This document shows, one piece after another, positions 8,886 through 17,057 of a stretch of 64,000 bases of DNA (its first letter is position 1; every line of letters starts with the position of its first letter). The stretch spans positions 248,001 to 312,000 of the forward strand of contig JADJFD010000003.1 in the NCBI GenBank assembly GCA_016708765.1, written 5' to 3'. This DNA comes from Chitinophagaceae bacterium (GTDB lineage Bacteria > Bacteroidota > Bacteroidia > Chitinophagales > Chitinophagaceae). The notes below the pieces were generated by a model. It was not told the DNA's origin. It worked only from the letters and a program-made list of their open reading frames with translations, and ran no database searches. The translations under genes and the position numbers were made by a program.

Positions 8886-9025
8886 CTTCTCTTTATTTAT
8901 TACTTTTTTTGATTTTATCTGTTATCGTAACCAACTTTCCGCCTTGTTTTTTGTTGAGGCAAGGGGCTTTACATACCTTTACGTATTGGGTATTATAGAG
9001 AATAATTACAAAAAATTAAGTCATC

Positions 9026-10351
9026 ATGGGAATAATAAAAGACCGGTTCAGAGCAAAGGCAGATGTGGTTGCCGCAGACATTAAAGAGCTATTAAAAGAG
9101 CATGGTAACAAAGTTATCGGTGAAGTACAATTATCGCAGATATATCAAGGTATGCGGGGTATTACCGGCCTAGTTTCCGAAACGTCATTGCTAGATGCGC
9201 AAGATGGTATCCGTTTTCGTGGCTACTCCATTCCCGAGCTCAGAAATAAGTTAGCAAAAGCTCCTGATGGTGCAGAGCCACTACCAGAAGGTTTATTCTA
9301 CCTCATGCTTTGTGGTGAATTGCCAGAAGATGATGATGTACATCATATAAGTTCTGTGTTGCAAAGAAGAAGCCATGTGCCTAATCATGTATTCGATACG
9401 ATTGAGGCATTACCCATAAATACACATCCGATGACACAGTTTGTAGTGGGAGTGATGGCATTGCAAACAGAAAGTCAGTTTGCAAAAAAATATGCAGCCG
9501 GCTTGAGTAAGAAAGACTATTGGGAATCGGTGTTTGATGATTCAATGGATTTGATTGCAAGGTTGCCAAGAATAGCCGCTTATATCTACAGAAGAAAATA
9601 CAAAGGTGGCGATCATATTCAGCCAAACGGTTTGTTAGACTGGGCAGGAAATTTTGCTCACATGATGGGCTATGAAGATGAAAGTTTTAAAGAGTTGATG
9701 AGATTATACATGACTATTCATGCCGATCATGAAGGTGGTAACGTATCTGCACATGCTACACACCTTGTTGGCTCTGCATTAAGTGATCCTTATTTAAGTT
9801 ATGCTGCCGGAATGAACGGCCTTGCTGGTCCTTTGCATGGATTAGCAAATCAGGAAGTGATCAAGTGGATATTTGAAATGCAAAAAGAATTAGATACTGA
9901 TGCTCCTACAAAAGAACAGATAGCAGAATACGTAAAGAAAACATTGAGTGAAGGAAAAGTGGTGCCAGGTTATGGTCATGCGGTGCTTCGCAAAACTGAT
10001 CCACGGTTTGATGCACAGATGGAGTTTGGTAAAAAGCATATGCCAGATGATCCGTTGGTAAACACTGTTTGGAATATTTATGAAGTAGTACCACCAATTT
10101 TGGAATCATTAGGTAAAGTAAAAAATCCATGGCCGAATGTGGATGCACATAGTGGTGCCTTGCTGGTGCATTATGGAATGAAGGAATATGAGTTCTATAC
10201 TGTATTGTTTGCCGTTAGCCGTGCATTAGGTGTATTAGCAAGTCTTTGTTGGGACAGAGCATTAAACTTCCCACTGGAGAGGCCAAAATCTGTTTCTACA
10301 AGAGTGGTGAAATTGTGGCTTGAAGGAAAAGAGACTATTTGGGGAGATTAA
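9026..10351 (+). CDS. gltA: Citrate synthase, eukaryote (mitochondrial) type
   Basis: Condenses acetyl-CoA and oxaloacetate to citrate, the entry step of the TCA cycle. The 441-residue sequence is much closer to mitochondrial citrate synthase than to the usual bacterial hexameric type: GMRGITGLVSETS, GIRFRGYSIPE, HADHEGGNVSAH (catalytic His), MNGLAGPLHGLANQE, VPGYGHAVLRKTDPRF (second His) and NPWPNVDAHSG (catalytic Asp) all align with the pig enzyme as I know it. No presequence is present. It has its own terminator 20 bases downstream, so it is probably monocistronic. Confidence 0.96.
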   Translation: MGIIKDRFRAKADVVAADIKELLKEHGNKVIGEVQLSQIYQGMRGITGLVSETSLLDAQDGIRFRGYSIPELRNKLAKAPDGAEPLPEGLFYLMLCGELPEDDDVHHISSVLQRRSHVPNHVFDTIEALPINTHPMTQFVVGVMALQTESQFAKKYAAGLSKKDYWESVFDDSMDLIARLPRIAAYIYRRKYKGGDHIQPNGLLDWAGNFAHMMGYEDESFKELMRLYMTIHADHEGGNVSAHATHLVGSALSDPYLSYAAGMNGLAGPLHGLANQEVIKWIFEMQKELDTDAPTKEQIAEYVKKTLSEGKVVPGYGHAVLRKTDPRFDAQMEFGKKHMPDDPLVNTVWNIYEVVPPILESLGKVKNPWPNVDAHSGALLVHYGMKEYEFYTVLFAVSRALGVLASLCWDRALNFPLERPKSVSTRVVKLWLEGKETIWGD

Positions 10352-10369
10352 AAACTTATAAATTTTCTA

Positions 10370-10397
10370 AAGCCTTGTCGTTAGACAAGGCTTTTTT
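10370..10397 (+). terminator. Rho-independent terminator after citrate synthase
   Basis: The stem AGCCTTGTC (10371-10379) pairs with GACAAGGCT (10384-10392) around a GTTA loop and is followed by a T-run. It lies about 20 bases after the citrate synthase stop. The A before the stem could make it work in the minus direction too, for the convergent gene at 10442. Confidence 0.88.
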
Positions 10398-10441
10398 ATT
10401 TTCTAAACGAAAATCTTTCGATCTTCCATTATTCTCGGCTA

Positions 10442-10645
10442 TCACTTTGTCTTTCCTTTAAACGTAGCATAAATAGCCATAGCATAACCATGCCCTAAAT
10501 CAAAATCTTCTTTCAGCCAGTTTACTATTTCTCCTGCCTTTATTCCTTCTTTTAGCAAACCCTTTTTAATGGCAAGTTTTTTAAAGTCTGCAGGAGTCTT
10601 GCCTTTTTTTGCTTTGATATTATCAATATAGGCTTGAAACGACAT
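10442..10645 (-). CDS. DUF4287 domain small protein
   Basis: A 67-residue cytoplasmic protein beginning MSFQAYIDNIKAK with GKTPADFKKLA, KAGEIVNWLKEDF and LGHGYAMAIYATFKG, which is the DUF4287 pattern. Function unknown. It is the last gene of a minus-strand run of five small genes (VOC, DUF1801, VOC, SRPBCC). The gap to the upstream VOC gene is only 11 bases, so cotranscription is likely. Confidence 0.85.
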   Translation of the reverse strand: MSFQAYIDNIKAKKGKTPADFKKLAIKKGLLKEGIKAGEIVNWLKEDFDLGHGYAMAIYATFKGKTK

Positions 10646-10656
10646 GATAGTTATTT

Positions 10657-11082
10657 TTAGTTAGTGTAAACTGCTTTATCAAAATGCAATAACCAACTAA
10701 AGCCATATTTATCCGTTAATCCGCCAAACAATGCACCCCAGTGTGAAATGGCAAGTGGATGTGTGGCTTCACCGCCCGATGCAAGTTTAGCATAGCGATC
10801 ATTCACTTCTTCTTCACTACTGCAATTCAACATCAGTGAAACAGCATTCCCTTTTACCAGTCCGTTATCATTCACCATGTCTGAAGCTATTAGCACAAAC
10901 GCTTCATTCTTTAATGAGCTGTGTACAATACATTCTTTCATTTTTACTGGCATAGTTGAAGATAGTGGTGATTCACCAACTGTTTGAAAATGCAGTTCTC
11001 CACCAAGACATTCTTTATAAAATTGCATCGCCTGTCGACAGTTGCCATTAAAAGTTAAGTACGCATTTATTTTAGTTTCCAT
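10657..11082 (-). CDS. VOC family protein, PhnB-like
   Basis: A 141-residue vicinal-oxygen-chelate fold protein. The start METKINAYLTFNGNCRQAMQFYKECLGG is the PhnB/3-demethylubiquinone-methyltransferase-like form of the fold, followed by AFVLIASDM, NAVSLMLNC and the C-terminal WGALFGGLTDKYGFSWLLHF. An ATG ten codons upstream (11112) would add residues unlike the family, so 11082 is preferred. Enzyme activity is not predictable; many PhnB-like proteins have no known reaction. It sits in the five-gene minus-strand cluster. Confidence 0.88.
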   Translation of the reverse strand: METKINAYLTFNGNCRQAMQFYKECLGGELHFQTVGESPLSSTMPVKMKECIVHSSLKNEAFVLIASDMVNDNGLVKGNAVSLMLNCSSEEEVNDRYAKLASGGEATHPLAISHWGALFGGLTDKYGFSWLLHFDKAVYTN

Positions 11083-11124
11083 TTTTGAAATTTCAACACT
11101 AACAACGTCCATTTATTTTAGATG

Positions 11125-11514
11125 TTACTTTAGTCTTACTAATTTTCCTTTTCGTTTCACTATGTTCTTATAATCCCACTGTATTTCTTTTGACTTTTTA
11201 AGCCATCGTCTCAAATCCTTTTTAATTATTTGTCTTGCTGATGTATATCGTATCTCTGCAGCTTTGAAGCTTCCTTCATTTTGTAACCCGGGTTCATCAA
11301 ACGATTGTCCGCTCCAGAAAAGCAGGCGGATGCCATTTTTTAATTTACTATAACCAACAACAGGATTGCCATCTAAAAACCAAACAGGATGGGCATGCCA
11401 GATCTTATTTTCTGCTTTAGTAAGATGCTTATTAATCTCAACAGCAAGCAGATTGCAAATCTCTTTTTCTTCATCTGTTTGAACATTATTGTATGCCTGT
11501 ATATCCGGGTTCAT
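11125..11514 (-). CDS. DUF1801 domain protein
   Basis: A 129-residue protein with the DUF1801 (YdhG-like) features: KIWHAHPVWFLDGNPVVGYS, a central GIRLLFWSG, and a C-terminal helix with RWLKKSKEIQWDYKN. No catalytic residues are known for the family. It belongs to the same minus-strand cluster as the neighbouring VOC proteins, with a 42-base gap on each side. Confidence 0.82.
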   Translation of the reverse strand: MNPDIQAYNNVQTDEEKEICNLLAVEINKHLTKAENKIWHAHPVWFLDGNPVVGYSKLKNGIRLLFWSGQSFDEPGLQNEGSFKAAEIRYTSARQIIKKDLRRWLKKSKEIQWDYKNIVKRKGKLVRLK

Positions 11515-11556
11515 ATTTTTATTAAATTGATTTCAACGTTTTTATTACAGCTTAGT

Positions 11557-11964
11557 TTATTGTATCGGAAATTTGGAAATGTCCATAAAAAATACTTCCA
11601 AAAGATGACCGTCTAAATCTTCAAAGCTTCGTTGCAACATAAAGCCATAGTCTTTTGCTTCAACGGGTTCTTTACCACCTGCTGCAATGGCTTTGTCCAT
11701 AAAGCCGTTTACTTCATCATTGCTTTGCAGGGAGAGAGCATTAATGACTGCAGCGGTTGCTTTCGTATCTGCAATTTCCTTTTTTATAAAGCCACTGAAT
11801 TTTTCATGGGTTAACAGCATAACATAAATTTCTTCACTTATAACCATACAGGCGGCTGTGTCATCGGTAAATTGCGGATTATTCTGAAATCCAAGTGCTG
11901 TGTAAAATTCCATTGACCTTTTAAGGTCGGCAACCGGAAGGTTGATAAAAACTTGCTTTTTCAT
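11557..11964 (-). CDS. VOC family (glyoxalase-like) protein
   Basis: A 135-residue VOC fold protein. It starts KQVFINLPVADLKRSMEFYTALGF, a typical beta-alpha-beta start, and ends FMLQRSFEDLDGHLLEVFFMD, where the second metal-binding Glu of the fold normally lies. It differs from the PhnB-like neighbour at 10657. Substrate unknown. It lies 24 bases downstream of the SRPBCC gene. Confidence 0.87.
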   Translation of the reverse strand: MKKQVFINLPVADLKRSMEFYTALGFQNNPQFTDDTAACMVISEEIYVMLLTHEKFSGFIKKEIADTKATAAVINALSLQSNDEVNGFMDKAIAAGGKEPVEAKDYGFMLQRSFEDLDGHLLEVFFMDISKFPIQ

Positions 11965-11988
11965 TATTGTTTCTTTTAAGTTGATTAA

Positions 11989-12852
11989 TTATTTTTCAGA
12001 AATTGTTTTTAATATAGCTAATGCTTTAGGCCATGTCTCACTAAAGTAAGCTTTGAAATCTTCGTTCGAATCCATATCTATCGATAGCAATGTGTTACCA
12101 TTTATAGATTTGAAAGTATAATTTTCTAAAGCACCTGCCCATCCTTTTACTTCAACACCGCTGGTTATCTCTTTATCACCTTTCACAAATCCCAGGTGTT
12201 CAATACTGATGAATTTATTTGACATATTTTCTTTTATCCGGCTCACCATACCACCGGCTACACCATCTTTATCTATACCAATAAAAAGGATCTTCGCATT
12301 CTTATCCCAACTGCCTTTGTAGGTGGAAGTAGGATTAAAAGCAGCCGTCCATTCGTTGTATGATTTTTCATCAATCATAGTAGCGTACACTTTTTCTATT
12401 GGTGCATTAATGGTTATTTCAAAATGCAGGGGTGTGGTAGTACTTGCTTTCTCTGCATGAGTTTTAAAATTGTCTAAAATGGCTTGCCAACCTGTTTTTT
12501 GCATTTCCACAGGGTTGTCAGTTTCTGCTTCAAATACAGTCGTCACAGTTGTGCTGCCATCAGCGACGGTAAAGCTGGTATTTGCTTTTCTGCCATCGCC
12601 CATGGTATATGCTATTTGTTCGTGTAGTTTCACTTTATCATAGACACCCCAAAAATCAAAACCAAAACTTCCGTCCTTTGCTTCCATGTAGCTGCTAAAT
12701 CTTCCGCCTTTTTGCAAATCATTTTCTGCAAATGTAGTTTGCCAGTCGGGTGAGGCATTGTTCCAGTGCATGATGTGAACTGGATTACTCCAAACTTCCC
12801 ACACTTTTTCTATTGATGCATTTACAGTTGTTGTTACAGTTATAAGTTCCAT
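11989..12852 (-). CDS. Two-domain SRPBCC (AHSA1-like) protein
   Basis: The 287-residue product is two START/AHSA1-like domains in tandem. The first (about 1-140) has TVNASIEKVWEVWSNPVHIMHWN and TGWQAILDNFKTHAEKA; the second (about 145-287) has ITINAPIEKVYATMIDEKSYNEWT and ends TWPKALAILKTI. Such domains bind hydrophobic ligands; in this family no reaction is known. Two copies in one chain are less common than single-domain members. The ATG at 12852 is preferred over 12894 because it starts directly on the first domain. It is the first gene of the cluster, transcribed away from the DJ-1/AraC regulator 130 bases off. Confidence 0.87.
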   Translation of the reverse strand: MELITVTTTVNASIEKVWEVWSNPVHIMHWNNASPDWQTTFAENDLQKGGRFSSYMEAKDGSFGFDFWGVYDKVKLHEQIAYTMGDGRKANTSFTVADGSTTVTTVFEAETDNPVEMQKTGWQAILDNFKTHAEKASTTTPLHFEITINAPIEKVYATMIDEKSYNEWTAAFNPTSTYKGSWDKNAKILFIGIDKDGVAGGMVSRIKENMSNKFISIEHLGFVKGDKEITSGVEVKGWAGALENYTFKSINGNTLLSIDMDSNEDFKAYFSETWPKALAILKTISEK

Positions 12853-12982
12853 GATTAATTTAATTTGTTGGTTGATGATTGAATGACAACACAAAGATGC
12901 TGTTCCTAAATCAAATTCGAGCTGTGTAATAACGGCTATTTAGGGGGTTGATTGCGACAGGCTGTTTCCCTACCTTTATCAT

Positions 12983-13960
12983 ATGAAAAAAGTATCCATT
13001 TTGGTGCCAGAGTATTCCGTGATGCAGGCGATCGCCGATCCACAATATTTATTTACGGCTGTAAATAATTTTTTACTCGTAGCAGGTAAACAACCTTTGT
13101 TTGATGTGGAGCTTGTGGGTGCGAAGAAAGAAGTGATACTGAATAACGGTTTGTATGTTGTAAGTACAAGCAGGCAATTAAAAGAAATAAAGAAAACAGA
13201 CCTTGTAATCATTCCTGCATTGTTTGGCGATATGGCAACTGCTATTGAAATGAATAAAGCATTGCTACCGTGGATAGAAGAGCAATACGATAATGGGGCA
13301 GAAGTAGCTTCACTTTGTGTAGGGGCATTCTTGTTAGCTGCTACTGGATTACTCAACGGCAAAAAATGTTCTACGCATTGGGGTTTTATCAATGAGTTCA
13401 GAGAAATGTATCCCGAAGTGGAAGTGGTAGATGGAAGTATTGTTACAGAGGAAAAAAGACTTTACTCCAGTGGCGGTGCTAACTCGTACTGGAATTTATT
13501 ATTATACTTAGTGGAGAAATATACCAACCGGGAAACAGCCATTCTTGCTTCCAAGTATTTTGCTATTGATATTGATCGTGACAGCCAGGCGGCTTTTGCC
13601 ATGTTCAAAGGACAAAAAAATCATAATGATGTAGATATAAAAAAAGTGCAGGAGTATATTGAAAAGAATATTGTAGAAAAGATGACGGTGGACGAACTCG
13701 CAGCCATTGCCGCCACTGGTCGGCGTAGTTTTGAAAGGCGATTTCGAGTTGCTACCAATAACTCTGTATTGGAATATATACAAAGGATAAAGATAGAAGC
13801 TGCCAAGAGACATTTTGAAAGCAGCCGTAAGAATATTAATGAAGTAATGTACAATGTTGGCTACACCGATGCTAAAGCCTTCCGAGATCTGTTTAAAAAA
13901 ATTACTGGACTTACGCCGATTGAATACAGGAATAAATTTAATAAGATGGCGATGGCGTAA
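12983..13960 (+). CDS. GlxA-type transcriptional regulator (DJ-1/PfpI + AraC domains)
   Basis: The 325-residue protein has an N-terminal DJ-1/PfpI amidotransferase-like domain (about 1-190) with the nucleophile-elbow Cys in ASLCVGAFLLAATGLL. A C-terminal AraC-type DNA-binding domain (about 215-320) shows MTVDELAAIAATGRRSFERRFR and the second helix-turn-helix INEVMYNVGYTDAKAFRDLFKKITGLTPIEYR. The N-terminal domain is probably a ligand sensor. Because it diverges from the SRPBCC-VOC-DUF1801-VOC-DUF4287 run, it is a good candidate regulator of that run; this is inferred from position only. Confidence 0.9.
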   Translation: MKKVSILVPEYSVMQAIADPQYLFTAVNNFLLVAGKQPLFDVELVGAKKEVILNNGLYVVSTSRQLKEIKKTDLVIIPALFGDMATAIEMNKALLPWIEEQYDNGAEVASLCVGAFLLAATGLLNGKKCSTHWGFINEFREMYPEVEVVDGSIVTEEKRLYSSGGANSYWNLLLYLVEKYTNRETAILASKYFAIDIDRDSQAAFAMFKGQKNHNDVDIKKVQEYIEKNIVEKMTVDELAAIAATGRRSFERRFRVATNNSVLEYIQRIKIEAAKRHFESSRKNINEVMYNVGYTDAKAFRDLFKKITGLTPIEYRNKFNKMAMA

Positions 13961-13992
13961 TGCTGGAATTTTTTTATGTTATATTACTTGCA

Positions 13993-15210
13993 TTACTTTT
14001 TATAAAGTTTAATCAATGTGATTTCTGGACGCATGCCCAACCTACCTGGAAACCCAAGCCAACCAAGCCCTCTGTTTACATATAGATATTGATTATCCTG
14101 TTCATAAAGACCTGCCCAATGTTTATATTTATATTTTATTGGGCTCCAGCTTTTATTCATAAGCTTAATGCCGGCCTGCATACCATGTGTATGGCCAGAA
14201 AGAGTGAGAGCTATATTGGTTTGTTTAATTACTTCCTGCGGCCAATGACTTGGATCATGCGATAGCAATATATTAAAAGAAGTATCCTTAACTTCTTGCA
14301 GAGCTTTAGTAAGATCGCCATATTGTTTAAATGGTGGATGCCCCCAGTTTTCAACTCCGGTTATAGCAATCTTGTCATTTTTATTTGTAATTATTGTTCC
14401 TTCGTTCATTAAAAGTTGAAATCCAATTTTCGAATAAAAATTTTTAATGGCTTCGAAGTTTTCCTTTTTTTCTTCCACTGATTTCCATTCTGAATAGTCA
14501 CCATAATCATGATTGCCAAGAACGGCGTATTTTCCTATCGAGGCTTTTAATTGTAGGAAAGTTTCTTTCCATCCTTCTAATTCTGAAGCGAAATTATTTA
14601 CGAGGTCGCCAGTAAATAAGATCAGATCGGGATTCGTTTCGTTTATCATATCTATGGCCCTGTCAAAGATGTGATAGCGGTAATTGAAGCTTCCTAAATG
14701 GGCATCGGAAATATGAATAATCCGAATGCCATCGAAATTTTGGGGAAGATGATTAAATGATAAGTTAATTACATTTACTTTAAAACGATATAGGGATCTG
14801 AAAATGGCATAGGAAATAATAAAAAATGGGAAAAACCCAGCTACCAAGCCGATTACCAAAATGAGAATGGCTGGTTCATTTATGGAGAACACATAATTGC
14901 TGAAATAAAGAACAGAAATAACGATTACAAAAATCAGTTTGGGAATAAAAGATGAAACTGCTAATCCATAAAGTGACGTAATCAGTAAATGTTTTCTTTG
15001 TCTTGAAATATGGTCGAGCCGGTATTTTAAGATAAGGATTGACGTTACAAGACCGATAGTAAAAAACCAAAATGCAAAATTGATTATTTTTTTTAAAAGG
15101 TCAGCTTCAAGAAAGGTGGTTATAGATTGTAGCCAGTAAAAGGCGAAAACATCTACTACTACAATCGCTATACATAGAAGAAAAATAGTGAAAAATGAAT
15201 AGCTACGCAT
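13993..15210 (-). CDS. Membrane-anchored metallophosphoesterase (YaeI-like)
   Basis: The 405 residues divide into four N-terminal membrane helices (about 5-145) and a calcineurin-type phosphoesterase domain (about 155-400). The di-metal motifs are all present: ISDAHLG, FTGDLVNN, LGNHDYGD, LLSHDP and LSGHTHGMQ. The final NRGLGWLGFPGRLGMRPEI segment is typical of the YaeI/YkuE group, some of which act on lipid substrates. Its start lies 13 bases after the stop of the CDP-alcohol phosphatidyltransferase gene, so the two probably form an operon and both may act on lipids. Confidence 0.9.
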   Translation of the reverse strand: MRSYSFFTIFLLCIAIVVVDVFAFYWLQSITTFLEADLLKKIINFAFWFFTIGLVTSILILKYRLDHISRQRKHLLITSLYGLAVSSFIPKLIFVIVISVLYFSNYVFSINEPAILILVIGLVAGFFPFFIISYAIFRSLYRFKVNVINLSFNHLPQNFDGIRIIHISDAHLGSFNYRYHIFDRAIDMINETNPDLILFTGDLVNNFASELEGWKETFLQLKASIGKYAVLGNHDYGDYSEWKSVEEKKENFEAIKNFYSKIGFQLLMNEGTIITNKNDKIAITGVENWGHPPFKQYGDLTKALQEVKDTSFNILLSHDPSHWPQEVIKQTNIALTLSGHTHGMQAGIKLMNKSWSPIKYKYKHWAGLYEQDNQYLYVNRGLGWLGFPGRLGMRPEITLIKLYKK

Positions 15211-15223
15211 TATGCATAAAGTT

Positions 15224-15820
15224 TTACCCTTTTTTTATTTCTTTCAATCTTCTTTTATCTTGCAATGCCCAATATATTCCTTTTACACCATCTACCCAGT
15301 TATCATACATAAATATTAATGTAATTTCTTCTATGGTTTCAAGTATTCCAATAATGATCATTGTATAAAATATCCAGTACACTGGACCGAAGAATAATAA
15401 CCAAAGGATAAAAATGCTTTGAATGATAGCAGAAAGCTTTGCCATATAAGTGTGAAAAGCAGTGGCTTTACCATACTTCATAAATGCAATAACCATTTGT
15501 ATGAGATATGGTGAGAATGCAATGATTATTAAAGTCAGATTTTCCTTTATAAAGGCGGGTTCAAAAATATAGCAACCAATAAGTCCAATAGTAAAAGTAA
15601 TTTGGTCGCCAACAGAATCTAGCTGAGAGCCGCGGCTGCTTGTTATTTTTAAGCCTCTGGCAATCATTCCATCCATTGCATCTGTAGAGTAGCTAATTAA
15701 TAGCATCCAACTAAAAGCCTGTCGTTCATCCATCCATAACAGTAAAAGCAATAAAGGGGCAGCCGCTATCCTGTAAAAGGAAAACCAATCAGCAATGTTG
15801 AATTTTTTGAATATTGACAT
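15224..15820 (-). CDS. CDP-alcohol phosphatidyltransferase family protein
   Basis: A 198-residue inner-membrane enzyme with about six hydrophobic helices. The complete catalytic motif D-x2-DG-x2-AR-x8-G-x3-D-x3-D is present, starting STDAMDGMIARG at about residue 46. The family transfers a phosphatidyl group from CDP-diacylglycerol to an alcohol such as glycerol-phosphate, serine or inositol; the acceptor cannot be told here. It precedes the membrane metallophosphoesterase on the same strand, 13 bases apart. Confidence 0.88.
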   Translation of the reverse strand: MSIFKKFNIADWFSFYRIAAAPLLLLLLWMDERQAFSWMLLISYSTDAMDGMIARGLKITSSRGSQLDSVGDQITFTIGLIGCYIFEPAFIKENLTLIIIAFSPYLIQMVIAFMKYGKATAFHTYMAKLSAIIQSIFILWLLFFGPVYWIFYTMIIIGILETIEEITLIFMYDNWVDGVKGIYWALQDKRRLKEIKKG

Positions 15821-16105
15821 GGGTTATCATTTTGAGAAATTTATTTAAATGAGTAAAACCTCTTTTTATATTTTTAATTTTAATAAGATGATTGTGGAAC
15901 TCAAATAGATTATAACACAACTTTCTAGGTTGAATATACCTTGAATTTATCTGTTCGTATTTGACGAAAATCATGTAAAAGAATGATTTGCATAAATAAT
16001 CTGTGAGTTTTAGAAAAACTTACCATGGCTTTATTTATTTATAAAGTCATGATATTTGCTGATTGACATCATATAAGTTAGGTTCTTTATTTTATATCAT
16101 TAATT
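15821..16105. other. A/T-rich divergent intergenic region
   Basis: This 285-base region separates two divergent membrane-protein genes. I see no credible coding frame. It contains one inverted repeat at 16024-16051: CATGGCTTTAT and ATAAAGTCATG, 11-base arms with one mismatch and a 6-base spacer, 55 bases before the DUF389 start. This could be a regulator-binding site or a hairpin. Confidence 0.45.
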
Positions 16106-16726
16106 ATGAAAGTAAAGCTTACAAAAAATCAATTAAAGGAATCGTATGACAAACTGGTGATTCGCACACAATTTGATTTGGATTTTATTCTATTAACTAT
16201 TGCAGCTGCTGCAATATGTTCTTTTGGGTTTAGAATGAATAGTTCTTCTGTTATTATTGGAGCAATGGTTTTATCACCGATATTATTAACGGTAGTTGCT
16301 ATTGGTGCTTCAATATCCAGGAACAGATGGAAGAATGTAGTAAAGAATTTTACTACACTTTTCCTCAGCATTATCATTGGCATTGCCACTAGTTTTATTA
16401 TTAATAATTTTTTTCCGGTTACCAGTGGTTCTGAAATAACGGAAAGAATTCTGGCTAATCAGGCAGATTACTTCGCTGTTGCATTTTTTTCTGGTTTGGC
16501 GGGCACCTTTGCTTATTTCTGGCCGGGTATTATTGAGGCCATAGCTGGTATTGCTATTTCTGTTGCCCTTATTCCACCGGTTGTAATGGTAGGAATAGGT
16601 TTTGCAAGATGGGATATGCCCTTATTGACTTCCAGCCTAGAAATTGTGCTGATAAATGTAAGCGGAATTACAGTTGGGTCTTTTTTATTGGTAATGGCAT
16701 TAAATGTAAGATCGGTGAAAGAATAA
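16106..16726 (+). CDS. DUF389 family membrane protein
   Basis: A 206-residue protein with about five to six membrane helices. The family signatures are SSSVIIGAMVLSPILLTVVAIGAS (about 46-69) and AIAGIAISVALIPPVVMVGIG (about 149-169). DUF389 proteins have no established function. It stands alone, with divergent and convergent neighbours. Confidence 0.85.
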   Translation: MKVKLTKNQLKESYDKLVIRTQFDLDFILLTIAAAAICSFGFRMNSSSVIIGAMVLSPILLTVVAIGASISRNRWKNVVKNFTTLFLSIIIGIATSFIINNFFPVTSGSEITERILANQADYFAVAFFSGLAGTFAYFWPGIIEAIAGIAISVALIPPVVMVGIGFARWDMPLLTSSLEIVLINVSGITVGSFLLVMALNVRSVKE

Positions 16727-17004
16727 TTACCAACAACACTTTGCATGATGAGAAGATTTGACCTGAAAAATGATTTCTTTTTGTTAGGGCAGCTGTTATG
16801 TTGTATTTAAATATTGTAAAAAAGATGACAAAGACTTAAAGTTTTTTAAAGTATCTGCAAGTCAGAATATTTATGTAATACAGGTTATAATTTTTGATGA
16901 ATATTGGGATGCCGTGAATTATCGAATAGCATACAGCGCATAAAAGAGAACAAAACAGAGATTGCAACAGACGATGATAATAGTAATGCTGTTGGGCTAA
17001 TAAT
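16727..17004. repeat. Non-coding region with a degenerate copy of an interspersed repeat
   Basis: No gene is seen here. The segment 16950-16998 is a diverged copy of a repeat also found at 45318-45380. GCAACAGACGATGAT at 16964-16978 matches exactly, followed in both by a TAGTAATG-like and GCTG/TTGGG-like tail. A third, shorter copy is at 19820-19843. The rest is A/T-rich and unremarkable. Confidence 0.6.
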
Positions 17005-17029
17005 AAAAAACTCCCCGACAAGCGGGGAG
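17005..17029 (-). terminator. Rho-independent terminator after the ExuT-like gene
   Basis: Read on the minus strand, CTCCCCG pairs with CGGGGAG across a 5-base loop (17011-17029) and is followed by six T residues (complement of 17005-17010). It lies 29 bases beyond the transporter stop and ends the whole uronate part of the locus. Confidence 0.88.
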
Positions 17030-17057
17030 TGTATAGAGTAGGGGTTAGTAAATTTAT

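Noticed and set aside
8941..8967. GCCTTG...CAAGG hairpin before citrate synthase
   Set aside because: Only five pairs with a long loop and no T-run; too weak to call.
12979..13392. Minus-strand frame of 137 codons opposite the DJ-1/AraC gene
   Set aside because: It is the antisense shadow of a well-supported regulator gene and shows no protein family.
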